NCBI GenBank assembly: GCA_002389505.1
Contig: DGPA01000044.1
Span: forward strand, 81,375-145,374
Reading direction: 5' to 3'
Origin: Halieaceae bacterium UBA4452
GTDB lineage: Bacteria > Pseudomonadota > Gammaproteobacteria > Pseudomonadales > Halieaceae
Length of the DNA stretch: 64,000 bases
The notes beneath the pieces are model-generated. The model ran no database searches. It had not been told where the DNA came from and was given only the letters and a program-made list of their open reading frames with translations. A program made the position numbers and the translations under genes. Of this stretch, positions 43,962 to 53,519 are shown piece after piece (position 1 is the stretch's first letter; the number at the start of each line of letters is the position of its first letter).

Positions 43962-43987
43962 AAAAAAAAGGAGCGCGAGGCGCTCCC
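43962..43987 (-). terminator. Rho-independent terminator after rubrerythrin
   Basis: Minus strand: GGAGCGC-CTC-GCGCTCC (7-bp perfect stem, 3-base loop) followed by eight T, 19 bases after the rubrerythrin stop. It should end most rubrerythrin transcripts, leaving partial readthrough or a separate promoter for the Fe-S oxidoreductase gene. Confidence 0.85.
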
Positions 43988-44005
43988 CTTCATGGGTCAG
44001 CCGTA

Positions 44006-44425
44006 TTACGCGTCTAAGGTATCAAGGGTCTTCTGAAACTTATTAGCGTGGCTGCGCTCAGCTTTTGCTAGGGTTTCGAACCAATCGGCTATTTCATCGA
44101 AACCCTCGTCACGTGCAGACTTCGCCATGCCCGGATACATATCGGTGTATTCATGGGTTTCACCGGCAATAGACGCTTCCAAGTTCTTTTTGGTGTCGCC
44201 CATCGGCAGGCCCGTTGCGGGGTCACCCACAGCCTCGAGGTATTCTAGATGCCCGTGAGCATGGCCTGTCTCACCCTCAGCGGTCGAGCGGAATACCGCC
44301 GCTACGTCGTTGTAGCCCTCTATGTCCGCCTTGGCGGCGAAGTAGAGGTAGCGTCGATTTGCTTGCGATTCGCCGGCGAAGGCGTCCTTCAAATTCTTTT
44401 CTGTTTGGCTACCTTTAAGTTCCAT
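44006..44425 (-). CDS. Rubrerythrin-type diiron protein lacking the rubredoxin domain
   Basis: 139 aa with ATG at 44425 (AGGAG six bases upstream); a longer open frame upstream is not used. Four-helix ferritin-like domain with diiron ligands in AFAGESQANRRY, TAEGETGHAHGHLEYL, SIAGETHEYTDMY and AERSHANKF. The C-terminal rubredoxin (CxxC) module of classical rubrerythrin is absent, so electrons must come from another protein, perhaps the Fe-S protein downstream. Divergent from oxyR, consistent with control by peroxide. Confidence 0.9.
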   Translation of the reverse strand: MELKGSQTEKNLKDAFAGESQANRRYLYFAAKADIEGYNDVAAVFRSTAEGETGHAHGHLEYLEAVGDPATGLPMGDTKKNLEASIAGETHEYTDMYPGMAKSARDEGFDEIADWFETLAKAERSHANKFQKTLDTLDA

Positions 44426-44542
44426 GGTGTTCTCCTGTTGTCGGTTCAAATAAGTGGCGCAGCGATTGCCACACCGCATTGGGACTCCACTACTATACGC
44501 AGAAGTTGGCACTTGGTTTTTACGGTTTTTTCTGTAAAGTTA

Positions 44543-44573
44543 ATCGATCGGATCGATGAATCGTTAAATGATT
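44543..44573. promoter_or_regulatory. Repeated ATCGAT-like blocks in the rubrerythrin/oxyR gap
   Basis: Four blocks ATCGAT, ATCGAT, ATCGTT and ATGATT follow one another at 8-9 bp spacing just before oxyR. This could be an operator, but it does not fit the classical OxyR pattern (ATAG-N7-CTAT repeats), so the binder is unknown. Confidence 0.3.
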
Positions 44574-44590
44574 CTCAATTAGGAAAAGCG

Positions 44591-45487
44591 ATGAGTAGAC
44601 AGCCCACGTTAAAACAACTGAAATACCTATGCGCGGTGGCGGATCGACAACATTTTGGCCATGCCGCAAAATCCTGTTTCATCAGCCAAAGTACCTTGAG
44701 CGCGGGCATACAGGAGCTCGAGGAAACGCTGGGTGTGAGCCTTGTTGAGCGCAACAATCGCAATGTACTGCTGACCAGTCTTGGCCGAGAGGTGGTCGAT
44801 CGAGGGCGCCAGATACTGGTTGACATCGAAGATTTGATGTCTTTATGTGATGCCGCGGGGGATCCGTTTACCGGTAAACTGCGATTGGGCGTTATTCCGA
44901 CGATTGCACCGTTTCTGCTGCCGCGCATGCTGCGATCGCTGCGTGAAGTACATCCGAATTTTACGCTATTTATTCGTGAGGACCAGAGCCAACGACTCGT
45001 CAATGCGCTCCATGCTGGAGAGCTTGATATATTGTTTTTAGCGCTGCCATTCCCCGCGGAGAACGTGGATATTATGCCCCTGTGCCAAGATGATTTTTTA
45101 TTGGCCTGTCTACCGAGTCACGCGCTCGCCAAAAAAAAGCGCTTGTGTAGTGCAGATCTGAAGGGAGAGGGCATGTTGTTATTAGAGGAAGGCCATTGCC
45201 TGAGAGAGCATGCACTTGAGGCCTGTAATCTTCGAGATAGTCAAATTTCAATTCCCTACCAAGCCAGCAGTTTGACGACAATCGTGCAAATGGTGGCTAA
45301 TGGAATTGGTATTACGCTGCTGCCAAAAATTGCCGTAGATGCAGATATCACCGCAGGAACCCAGCTAACGGTCGTACCCTTTGATCAGTCAGGCGTGTCG
45401 CGTCAGTTAGGATTGATGTGGCGCAAGAAAACACCACGGCAAACGGAATTCCGGTTGCTCGGCGAGTTTATTAGCGGCTGCTTGTAG
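44591..45487 (+). CDS. oxyR: Hydrogen peroxide-sensing LysR-type regulator OxyR
   Basis: 298 aa with ATG at 44591 (AGGA six bases upstream); the long open frame before it belongs to the gap. N-terminal LysR helix-turn-helix (LKQLKYLCAVADRQHFGHAA...SQSTLSAGIQELEE). The redox pair lies in LLEEGHCLREHALEAC, matching the Cys199/Cys208 segment of E. coli OxyR, so this copy should sense peroxide. Divergent from rubrerythrin. Confidence 0.95.
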   Translation: MSRQPTLKQLKYLCAVADRQHFGHAAKSCFISQSTLSAGIQELEETLGVSLVERNNRNVLLTSLGREVVDRGRQILVDIEDLMSLCDAAGDPFTGKLRLGVIPTIAPFLLPRMLRSLREVHPNFTLFIREDQSQRLVNALHAGELDILFLALPFPAENVDIMPLCQDDFLLACLPSHALAKKKRLCSADLKGEGMLLLEEGHCLREHALEACNLRDSQISIPYQASSLTTIVQMVANGIGITLLPKIAVDADITAGTQLTVVPFDQSGVSRQLGLMWRKKTPRQTEFRLLGEFISGCL

Positions 45488-45542
45488 TGCGCAGTCCTAG
45501 CGCCCCCGTCGCATAAAGAGCCATGCACGTTACAGGGGCTTG

Positions 45543-47675
45543 CTACCGCTTCTTGGTTGGCCGTCTTCGACCCGGTAAACCTGTATGCTGAGTCGCAAAA
45601 GGACTGCTGCTGTCGCTCACCACTTTATGTCTTTTTGGGGGCTGTCTGGACGGCACAAGGTGCATCTTGCCGTTACCAATGAGATCTCTTCGGCCCATTT
45701 TTTTGAGCTCATCGCGCAGTAACGGCCAGTTATCCGGGTCATGATAGCGCAGGAATGCTTTGTGTAGTCGCCGCTGACTCAGTTTGCGAATGGCAGGCAC
45801 TGATTCGCTCTGTCGGGTAACCCGCTTCAGGGGGTTCTTACCTGAGTGGTACATGGCTGTGGCGGTGGCCATGGGTGAGGGATAAAATGTTTGCACTTGA
45901 TCTGCGCGAAATTTATGGCGCTTTAACCACAGGGCAAGATTCATCATGTCCTGATCGGTGGTGCCCGGGTGTGCGGCAATGAAATAAGGGATAAGAAATT
46001 GTTTTTTCCCCGCTTCGCGAGTGTATTTCTCAAACATCGCCTTAAAGGTGTCATAGCTGCCAATGCCGGGTTTCATCATTTTATCAAGCGGGCCACGCTC
46101 GGTGTGCTCCGGCGCTATTTTTAAATAGCCTCCCACATGGTGAGTCACCAGTTCTTTGACATACTCAGGGGTTTGCACCGCTAGGTCATAACGCAAGCCC
46201 GAGGCAATCAATACTTTTTTTATCCCTGGTAAGGCTCGAGCGCGTTTATATAAGTGGACCAATGGCGTCTGATCGGTGTTTAAATTCTTACAAATACCCG
46301 GGTAAACGCAAGACAGTTTTCGACATTTGGCTTCGATATCTTTGCTTTTGCAGGCGAGCCGCCACATATTGGCCGTTGGTCCGCCTAGATCAGAAATGAC
46401 CCCGGTAAAGGCCGGGCTAGTATCTCGAATTTTTTCGACTTCGCGGATAATACTATCTTCTGAACGGTTCTGAATGATGCGACCTTCGTGTTCAGTGATC
46501 GAACAAAAAGTGCAGCCACCGAAGCAGCCACGCATAATGTTCACTGAGTGTTGAATCATGTCGAATGCGGGAATGTTAGCGTCGCCATAACTGGGGTGGG
46601 GTAGACGTTGGTAAGGTAGCTCAAAGACCCAGTCAAGCTCATCGGTGGTCAGGGGAATCGGGGGTGGATTGAGCCATATATCACGATCCCCGTGACCTTG
46701 AATGAGTGGCAACGCATTGTAAGGATTGGTTTCTTTATGGAGTACTCGTGATGCATGGGCGTACAGTACTGGATCTGATTGCACCTGCTCATAGCTCGGC
46801 AATCGAATGACCGAGGAGTCGGGAGTTTTGGTAACGAGCAGGCGCACAGGCTCCAGCGCAATATCGCCGTCTGGCTCACCCTCTGCCGCATCGCATTGCT
46901 CGGGTGCCATGCCCTCGTAGGGATTTGGATGGACGTCCACCGACCCGACAACATCCACCGAGGTGGAATTGATCTCACGGAATCCTGATTGACAGCCTCG
47001 GGTTATAAACGCCGTGCCGCGGATATCTCGGATCCCCCGGATATCTTCACCTCCAGCCAGCCGATGAGTCAGTTCAATGATGGCTCGCTCAGCGTTACCA
47101 AACAGTAAAATATCAGCTTTGCTGTCCAATAACACCGAACGACGAACTTTTTCACTCCAATAATCATAGTGAGCAATTCGACGCAAACTGGCTTCAATGC
47201 CCCCGACAACAATGGCCACATCCTTGAATGCCTCCCGAATGCGCTGACTGTAAACGGTGACTGCACGGTCAGGCCGGCATCCGGATTTATCGCCAGGTGT
47301 ATAAGCGTCATCGTTGCGCCGTTTACGGTCGGCGGTGTAATGATTGATCATTGAATCCATGTTGCCCGCGGCAATGCCAAAATACAGATTGGGTTTGCCC
47401 AAAGCGGTAAAGGCTTCTGCACTGTGCCAGGCGGGTTGGGAAATGATGCCCACCCGATAGCCTTGCCCCTCCAACACTCGTCCAATCACCGCCATACCAA
47501 AACTGGGGTGATCAACATAGCCGTCGCCAGTGACGATAATGACGTCACAGCTGTCCCAACCTAGCTGGTCCATTTCGTCGCGGTTCATTGGCAACCAGGG
47601 TGCCGGCCCCAAGCACTCCGCCCAGAACTTGCGATAATTGAAAATTGCCTTCGGCGTTGAATCGTTAGTGCTCAT
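45543..47675 (-). CDS. ygiQ: YgiQ-family radical SAM protein
   Basis: 710 aa. N-terminal YgiQ domain (MDQLGWDSCDVIIVTGDGYVDHPSFG), central radical-SAM motif RGCFGGCTFCSI (CxxxCxxC intact), then AHPGTTDQDM and the Lys/Arg-rich C-terminal YgiQ-associated tail. Reaction of the family is not established. Its start overlaps the ion-channel stop by 11 bp. Confidence 0.93.
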   Translation of the reverse strand: MSTNDSTPKAIFNYRKFWAECLGPAPWLPMNRDEMDQLGWDSCDVIIVTGDGYVDHPSFGMAVIGRVLEGQGYRVGIISQPAWHSAEAFTALGKPNLYFGIAAGNMDSMINHYTADRKRRNDDAYTPGDKSGCRPDRAVTVYSQRIREAFKDVAIVVGGIEASLRRIAHYDYWSEKVRRSVLLDSKADILLFGNAERAIIELTHRLAGGEDIRGIRDIRGTAFITRGCQSGFREINSTSVDVVGSVDVHPNPYEGMAPEQCDAAEGEPDGDIALEPVRLLVTKTPDSSVIRLPSYEQVQSDPVLYAHASRVLHKETNPYNALPLIQGHGDRDIWLNPPPIPLTTDELDWVFELPYQRLPHPSYGDANIPAFDMIQHSVNIMRGCFGGCTFCSITEHEGRIIQNRSEDSIIREVEKIRDTSPAFTGVISDLGGPTANMWRLACKSKDIEAKCRKLSCVYPGICKNLNTDQTPLVHLYKRARALPGIKKVLIASGLRYDLAVQTPEYVKELVTHHVGGYLKIAPEHTERGPLDKMMKPGIGSYDTFKAMFEKYTREAGKKQFLIPYFIAAHPGTTDQDMMNLALWLKRHKFRADQVQTFYPSPMATATAMYHSGKNPLKRVTRQSESVPAIRKLSQRRLHKAFLRYHDPDNWPLLRDELKKMGRRDLIGNGKMHLVPSRQPPKRHKVVSDSSSPFATQHTGLPGRRRPTKKR

Positions 47676-48543
47676 CTAGCATCAGCTCGTCAGTGGCTTG
47701 GCGTAGTTCGGATGGTACGTCGAGTTGAGCCCCACAATGTTTACAAAATTGCGCATCGATAGCGTGCCCACCCAGCGCGCACACGGGACAGTTCCAGTTG
47801 AGCAGAACTTGTTTTTTACTGTTTAGGCGCTCCCACAGCTTGGTGCTGATGATCGCGGTGGGTACCGCTAATATAGAGTAGCCTACTAGCATGCCCAAGG
47901 AAGCAATACTTCGACCCAGTACCGTTTGCGGGACGAGGTCACCATAACCCACGGTGGTGATAGTCACAACGGCCCAGTAAATGCTCAAGGGGATACTAGT
48001 AAAGCCATGTTTTGGCCCTTCAACGACGTAAATGAGGCAGCCAAAAATAACCACGACGATAATGACCATGATAAAAAAAACAAAAATGGATTTAGAAATG
48101 GCGCGCAACAGATTGACGATTTGGCGCAACTCTGAAAATAAATCAAACATCCTCAATATTCGAAAAATCCGCATGACTCTGACCAGACGGACAATCAGGA
48201 GGGGCGCTGCTTGCGGTACAAACAGGGCAAGGTAAGTCGGGGCGATGGACAGTAAGTCGATGATGCCCCAAAAGCTGTACGTGTACGCTTTGCGATGCTT
48301 CACGCACCAGATTCGAAGCATGTATTCAACGCTAAATACGACGGTGAAACACAGTTCGAGCCAGTGCAAACGAGTACCGTAGCGGGCATGCATGGCAGGT
48401 ATTGAGTCAAAGATAACGACCGTCACACTGGCCATAATGATGGCGAGCAGCAATAGATCGAAGCCTCGGCCGCCTCGGGTGGTGGTGCCAAATATGATCG
48501 CCTCACATTTGGCTTGCAACGGTGTTTGGTCTCTATCATTCAT
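47665..48543 (-). CDS. Voltage-gated-type potassium channel with C-terminal zinc ribbon
   Basis: 292 aa with ATG at 48543 (GAGGG eight bases upstream). Six-helix ion-transport fold: S4-like RLVRVMRIFRILRMF with regularly spaced Arg, and selectivity filter TITTVGYGD. After the pore a cytoplasmic CPVC...CKHCGAQL zinc ribbon follows, an accessory domain that could sense metal or redox state. Sits between tesA (8-bp overlap) and ygiQ in one minus-strand operon. Confidence 0.9.
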   Translation of the reverse strand: MNDRDQTPLQAKCEAIIFGTTTRGGRGFDLLLLAIIMASVTVVIFDSIPAMHARYGTRLHWLELCFTVVFSVEYMLRIWCVKHRKAYTYSFWGIIDLLSIAPTYLALFVPQAAPLLIVRLVRVMRIFRILRMFDLFSELRQIVNLLRAISKSIFVFFIMVIIVVVIFGCLIYVVEGPKHGFTSIPLSIYWAVVTITTVGYGDLVPQTVLGRSIASLGMLVGYSILAVPTAIISTKLWERLNSKKQVLLNWNCPVCALGGHAIDAQFCKHCGAQLDVPSELRQATDELMLDEH

Positions 48544-49246
48544 GGGCGATACCCTCTGGGGCTGAATCATCTAGCAGGGGGAGCAGCGAGGGCCATACGT
48601 TGTCAAGGATCAAAGGTTGTGCTCCTGCCGTGGGGTGAATCCCGTCGGCTTGCATGAGGCGGTCATTGGTAGCAATACCCGCCAGGATAAAGGGTGCCCA
48701 ATGCCCCCCAGTCTGGTGGGCAGCCCACTCGAAGCACTCACGGAATTGGGTCGTATAGCGTGGGCCGAGATTGGGCGGTATTTCCATCTGTAAAAAGAGT
48801 ACCTGGGCACCCTGTACGCGGGCAGCATTGCCCATGCGCAGCAGGTTTTGGCGTAACTGTGTCATCGGATAACCCCGCAGCCCGTCATTGCCCCCCAGTT
48901 CAACGATGACCAGATCGGGTTGGTGGCGCTCTAACAGCGGCGGCAGTCTAGCCCAGCCCCCAGCGCTCGTTTCACCGCTAATACTCGCATTGAGCGCTCG
49001 GTAGGCGATACCCTCAGCCGCAAGCTTGTCATTGAGTAGAGCCACCCAGCCTTGCTCTAAATCCATACCATAGGCTGCACTGATACTGTCCCCTAGTACC
49101 AAAATCGTGCGAGACTCCGCCACGGCGACTGCGCTTGTTCCCATCAGCATCGCTACGAGCAAGGTTACCGGTAATCTCTCTAGCCAAAACGATCCGCTCG
49201 CTGTGCGCAGGCGTACTAGTGTGCGGAGGAATAAGCGAATGATCAC
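48536..49246 (-). CDS. tesA: TesA-type SGNH thioesterase I/arylesterase
   Basis: 236 aa if the GTG at 49246 is used; this would overlap the divergent ybbA start, so a later start is possible (ATG at 49150 would truncate the signal peptide). The signal core LPVTLLVAMLMGTSAVAVA suggests periplasmic export. SGNH blocks: GDSISAAYGM (nucleophile Ser), Gly in ISGETSAGG, VIELGGNDG-like VELGGNDG, and DGIHPTAGAQ. Divergent pairing with ybbA-ybbP is the same as in E. coli. Confidence 0.88.
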   Translation of the reverse strand: MIIRLFLRTLVRLRTASGSFWLERLPVTLLVAMLMGTSAVAVAESRTILVLGDSISAAYGMDLEQGWVALLNDKLAAEGIAYRALNASISGETSAGGWARLPPLLERHQPDLVIVELGGNDGLRGYPMTQLRQNLLRMGNAARVQGAQVLFLQMEIPPNLGPRYTTQFRECFEWAAHQTGGHWAPFILAGIATNDRLMQADGIHPTAGAQPLILDNVWPSLLPLLDDSAPEGIAHE

Positions 49247-49904
49247 AGTCAATAATCTCCTAAAAAAAGTCCCGGTGGCCGATGGCGAGCTGGAAATCCT
49301 GCAGGGGATTAATCTCGATATCAAGTCCGGAGAAAGCCTGGCTATTGTAGGCGTTTCTGGCTCCGGAAAGTCGACACTTTTAGGTCTTTTGGCAGGTCTT
49401 GATGTCGCCTCAGGGGGCGACGTGGTGATTGACGGGGTGGCCCTGTCCACTCTGGATGAGGACGCGAGGGCTGCTTTGCGGGCGCAAAAAGTGGGCTTTG
49501 TTTTCCAGTCCTTCCAACTATTGCCGGCATTGAACGCATTAGAAAACGTCATGCTGCCTCTGGAATTGGCCGGTGTGGCAAATGCCTCGGCTAGGGCGGA
49601 GGAGTATCTCGAGCGGGTTGGGCTTGAGTATCGCCTCACGCATTACCCAAGTCAGTTATCAGGCGGCGAGCAGCAGCGGGTAGCGATTGCCAGAGCGTTT
49701 GCCTCACGTCCCCGTATTTTGTTTGCCGATGAGCCCACGGGTAATTTAGACACCGCTACGGGCGACACGATTATTGACCTGCTCTTTGAGCTGAATAGAA
49801 GTGAGGGAACCACGCTCATTTTGGTGACTCACGATAACCGCCTCGCTCAAGCGTGTTCTCGCCGAGTACAGTTGGTGAATGGTCGATTGGAGACATTTCT
49901 TTGA
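49239..49904 (+). CDS. ybbA: ABC transporter ATP-binding protein YbbA
   Basis: 221 aa with ATG at 49239 behind GGAGGA. LolD/MacB-type ATPase: Walker A GVSGSGKST, Q-loop VFQSFQLLPALNALENVMLP, signature LSGGEQQRVAIARA, Walker B ILFADEPTGNLD, His switch THD. Partner permease follows with a TTGA overlap. Confidence 0.93.
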   Translation: MITVNNLLKKVPVADGELEILQGINLDIKSGESLAIVGVSGSGKSTLLGLLAGLDVASGGDVVIDGVALSTLDEDARAALRAQKVGFVFQSFQLLPALNALENVMLPLELAGVANASARAEEYLERVGLEYRLTHYPSQLSGGEQQRVAIARAFASRPRILFADEPTGNLDTATGDTIIDLLFELNRSEGTTLILVTHDNRLAQACSRRVQLVNGRLETFL

Positions 49905-52393
49905 GCGCACCCGCCCAGACGCTGACAGCGCGTAAGTTACTCTGGCGTGATTGGCGTGGCGGTGAGCTGGGCATCTTGCTGGCGGCATTGGTCCTCGCCG
50001 TCGGTGTAGTCGTCGGCATTAGCGCCTTCGTGGCCAGCCTACAGTCAGCCTTGGAAAATGAGAGCCGGCGCTTTTTAGCGGCGGATCAGGTGATATCGAG
50101 TCGCCAAGCGATACCTGAGGTGTGGCGCGATAAAGCGCGGCAGTCCGGGTTGGCATCGGCGTCTTTGGTGGGATTTCCTTCCATGGTAATGAATGACGGC
50201 GAGGGTATGACCCTGGCGTCTATTAAGGCAGTCGAAGCCCCTTACCCCTTGCGAGGCACGCTGAAATATAGCGAGGCGCCCTATGAATCAGCTATCGCCA
50301 CTGAACAGGTACCGACACCCGGAGAGGTATGGTTGGCGCCGCGACTATTCGCGTTGCTTGACGTCAATGTCGGAGATCCCGTGTGGGTGGGCGAGGCGTC
50401 GTTAACCGTTGCTGGAGCGATTCGCTCGGAACCCGACAGCACCACTGCGATGTTTGGTTACGGCCCACGGCTATTGATGAACGTGGCAGATCTAGCGGCT
50501 ACGGGGGTGATTCAACCGGGGAGCCGAGTCAGCTACCGATTGCTGCTAGGGGGTAGTGACGCTGACTTAGCGACTTTTGTGACTTGGGTTGAACCACAGA
50601 TGGCACAGGGTCAGCGACTGTTAGGCAGTGGCGACGGACAGGCGAGTGTCAACCGCACGCTGCAGCGCGCGCGTGCATTTTTACTGCTCGCGGGCAGCCT
50701 CGGGGTGGTACTGGCCGCCGCGGCGATTGCCCTCGCCGCGAGACGCTTCAGTGAGCGCCATACCGACTATGTAGCTATTATGAAAAGCCTCGGGGCCACG
50801 AGTGCTACCGTCAATCGTCTGTATGGCAGCAGTTTATTGCTCATGGGACTCATTGCGGGCGTGCTGGGCTGCCTGGTGGGATGGGCAATACAAGCCCTGT
50901 TTTTTGCGCTATTTGCCGAACAACTCGGGGTAGCGCCGGGCCCTATGGGGGTATTGCCTTTTGTCATTGGCGCGACAACCGCCATGGTCTGTTTGCTGTT
51001 CTTTGCTTGGCCGCCATTACGGCGCCTGGCATTGGTATCACCGCTGCGGGTTTTGCGCCGCGAGGAAGACGCGGGCAGTGCACAACAGATCCAAGATTAT
51101 GTGTTCGGCGTCCTAGCCATGACTGGATTGATGTGGTGGTACTCCGCGGATATCTTGTTGACCGCGAGTGTGGTCGGTGGCTTGCTGGTCACGGTAGGAG
51201 TCGGTTTTCTGCTGGCTAAAGCCTTGCTATCGGTGGGTCGTGGTGTCGGCAGTCAAGCGGGCAGCGTATGGCGTTTGGCCATGTCTGGTCTGCTCCGGCG
51301 CGGTAATGCCAATGCCCTACAAATGGTCATTTTTGGTATCGCCATTATGCTGATGTTGGTACTGGTCATGGTCCGCACCTCACTCATTAGCCAGTGGCAG
51401 GCTCAACTTCCCCCGGGCACACCCAACCACTTTGCGTTCAATATTGGGTCGGAGCAACGGACCCCACTGGCCGCACTATTTTCTGATTTGGGTATCCGAA
51501 CTGAGCCTTTGTTCCCCATGACCCGAGGTCGAGTCATGGCCGTAAACGGCCGATTACTGACTGAAGATCGAGATGAATTAGGCGCCAATGAGGGCCGTCA
51601 ACGGGAATCAAATTTCACCTACGCACAGGGTATCCCCGAGGCAACCCGCGTCGTCGCTGGACAATGGTGGGGTGATACTAGCGCTGAGGAGGTGTCGCTT
51701 GAGGAGGAATTTGCTGGCAGTGTCGGTGCGGCAGTTGGCGACACCATTACTCTGCGAGTCGGCGCTGACTCCTTCGATGCCACTGTGACCAGTATTCGAG
51801 CGGTAGACTGGGAAAGTATGAAGCCCAATTTCTTTGTTATTTTCCCGCCCCACGTCCTTGACAAGTTCCCGGCCATGTATATCACCAGCTTTTTCTTAGC
51901 ACCGGACAGCAAAGGGGCGCTCAATCAAATCGTTAGAGCCTTTCCTACGGTGACCGTTATCGAACTAGACATTGTCATTGAGGAGGTTCGCAGCATCGTT
52001 GCGCGAGTGGGGCAGGCCATTGAATTAGTGCTGGCCGTCATATTATGTGCAGGGGCACTGGTATTAGTGGCGGGGGTGCAATCAAGCGTTGACGTAAGAA
52101 TCCGTGAAAGTGCACTGCTTCGAGCCTTGGGAGCACGGCGCGGCTTACTCATGGGCGCCCTCGCCATTGAGTTTACGGTATTGGGACTCTTTGCCGGATG
52201 TCTCGCGGTGATGGGGGCGGAAGTGGCTGCCTGGGGATTGCAAACGCAAGCGTTGCAATTGATTTATGCGCCCACGTTGTGGCTTTGGCCCTTGGGCGTG
52301 GTGTCTGGCATGGTTATCATTGGGGGGGTCGGCGTGGCCAGCTGTCGCAAGGCGGTCAACGTACCGCCGTTAGTGGTGCTCAGAGAGCTTTGA
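49901..52393 (+). CDS. ybbP: ABC transporter permease YbbP, FtsX-like
   Basis: 830 aa with TTG at 49901 (TTGA overlap with ybbA, GGAG eight bases upstream). One N-terminal helix, a periplasmic domain, then FtsX-type helix groups (SLGVVLAAAAIALAARRFSERHTDYVAIMKSLGA and the C-terminal VRIRESALLRALGARRG). Resembles mechanotransmission-type exporters such as YbbAP; substrate probably lipophilic, unproven. Confidence 0.92.
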   Translation: MSAPAQTLTARKLLWRDWRGGELGILLAALVLAVGVVVGISAFVASLQSALENESRRFLAADQVISSRQAIPEVWRDKARQSGLASASLVGFPSMVMNDGEGMTLASIKAVEAPYPLRGTLKYSEAPYESAIATEQVPTPGEVWLAPRLFALLDVNVGDPVWVGEASLTVAGAIRSEPDSTTAMFGYGPRLLMNVADLAATGVIQPGSRVSYRLLLGGSDADLATFVTWVEPQMAQGQRLLGSGDGQASVNRTLQRARAFLLLAGSLGVVLAAAAIALAARRFSERHTDYVAIMKSLGATSATVNRLYGSSLLLMGLIAGVLGCLVGWAIQALFFALFAEQLGVAPGPMGVLPFVIGATTAMVCLLFFAWPPLRRLALVSPLRVLRREEDAGSAQQIQDYVFGVLAMTGLMWWYSADILLTASVVGGLLVTVGVGFLLAKALLSVGRGVGSQAGSVWRLAMSGLLRRGNANALQMVIFGIAIMLMLVLVMVRTSLISQWQAQLPPGTPNHFAFNIGSEQRTPLAALFSDLGIRTEPLFPMTRGRVMAVNGRLLTEDRDELGANEGRQRESNFTYAQGIPEATRVVAGQWWGDTSAEEVSLEEEFAGSVGAAVGDTITLRVGADSFDATVTSIRAVDWESMKPNFFVIFPPHVLDKFPAMYITSFFLAPDSKGALNQIVRAFPTVTVIELDIVIEEVRSIVARVGQAIELVLAVILCAGALVLVAGVQSSVDVRIRESALLRALGARRGLLMGALAIEFTVLGLFAGCLAVMGAEVAAWGLQTQALQLIYAPTLWLWPLGVVSGMVIIGGVGVASCRKAVNVPPLVVLREL

Positions 52394-52538
52394 CTGATCG
52401 CCGGAGGTCAGTTAAGGCGGGCATAGCAGTGGCGGCATCGTGCTAGTTTAACCGCCGCGCCAGGGGGCTAGCACGGTCATCACCCCCATCATTAACGATT
52501 GATAATGCCGGTATCAACCGGATAAATAACCGGCGATC

Positions 52539-53519
52539 CTAGCCCAAAAGGTGAGCTACCGCGTCACGCTCTTCGCTGAGCTCTGCGGCTGTCGCGTCCA
52601 TTTTGGCTCGGCTAAATTCACCGATCTCTAGCCCTTGAACAATCGTCCACTCGCCCCCTTCGCAACGGCATGGGAACGAGTAGATAAGGCCTTCGGCAAT
52701 GCCATAAGAGCCGTCAGAATAAACGCCCATTGACACCCAGTCATCACCTTCGGTTCCCAAAGCCCAGGAGCGCATGTGATCGATAGCGGCGTTGGCCGCA
52801 GATGCCGCGGATGATGCACCACGGGCGTTGATAATAGCGGCACCGCGCTGTTGTACAATGGGAATGAAATCGTTTTCAAGCCAGGTTTGCTCAACGAGCT
52901 CCATCGCCGGTTGACCATTGACTTTGGCATTGAACACATCGGGGTATTGAGTCGCGGAGTGATTCCCCCAAATGGTCATTTGGCTGACATCATTGATGCT
53001 GGTGCCTGTCTTGTTAGCTATTTGTGTCATTGCGCGATTGTGATCAAGGCGGGTCATTGCTGTGAAGTGACGTGGATTGAGATCGGGCGCATTACGCTGA
53101 GCAATGAGTGAGTTAGTGTTAGCGGGATTGCCTACCACAAGCACTTTCACATCTCGGGAGGCATAGTCGTTCATCGCTTTGCCCTGCACAGAGAAAATGG
53201 CAGCATTGGCCGCTAACAAATCTTTGCGCTCCATGCCCGGGCCACGAGGTCTGGCGCCCACCAACAGGGCATAGTCGGTATCGGCGAACGCGACATTGGG
53301 GTCATCGCTACAAACGACGCGATTTAACAGCGGAAAGGCACAATCATCCAGTTCCATTCGCACACCCTCGAGTGCTGCCATTGCTGGGGTAATGTCAAGC
53401 AGCTGAAGGATAATGGGTTGGTCGTCACCCAGCATTGCGCCAGAGGCAATACGAAACACGAGAGCATAACCAATTTGACCGGCAGCGCCGGTGACGGTGA
53501 CACGAACAGGAGCTTTCAT
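52539..53519 (-). CDS. mdh: Malate dehydrogenase
   Basis: 326 aa NAD-dependent MDH of the TCA cycle. Visible: VTVTGAAGQIGYAL (Rossmann), GARPRGPGMERKDLL with substrate-binding Arg residues, VVGNPANTNSLIA, TRLDHNRA and IWGNHSATQYPDV with catalytic His. Length normal. Transcribed alone, divergent from ttcA; convergent with ybbP over 145 bp. Confidence 0.97.
   Translation of the reverse strand: MKAPVRVTVTGAAGQIGYALVFRIASGAMLGDDQPIILQLLDITPAMAALEGVRMELDDCAFPLLNRVVCSDDPNVAFADTDYALLVGARPRGPGMERKDLLAANAAIFSVQGKAMNDYASRDVKVLVVGNPANTNSLIAQRNAPDLNPRHFTAMTRLDHNRAMTQIANKTGTSINDVSQMTIWGNHSATQYPDVFNAKVNGQPAMELVEQTWLENDFIPIVQQRGAAIINARGASSAASAANAAIDHMRSWALGTEGDDWVSMGVYSDGSYGIAEGLIYSFPCRCEGGEWTIVQGLEIGEFSRAKMDATAAELSEERDAVAHLLG

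Noticed and set aside
52500..52534. GCCGGT...ACCGGC inverted repeat between ybbP and mdh as terminator
   Set aside because: Loop is long and no T-run follows on either strand; left uncalled.
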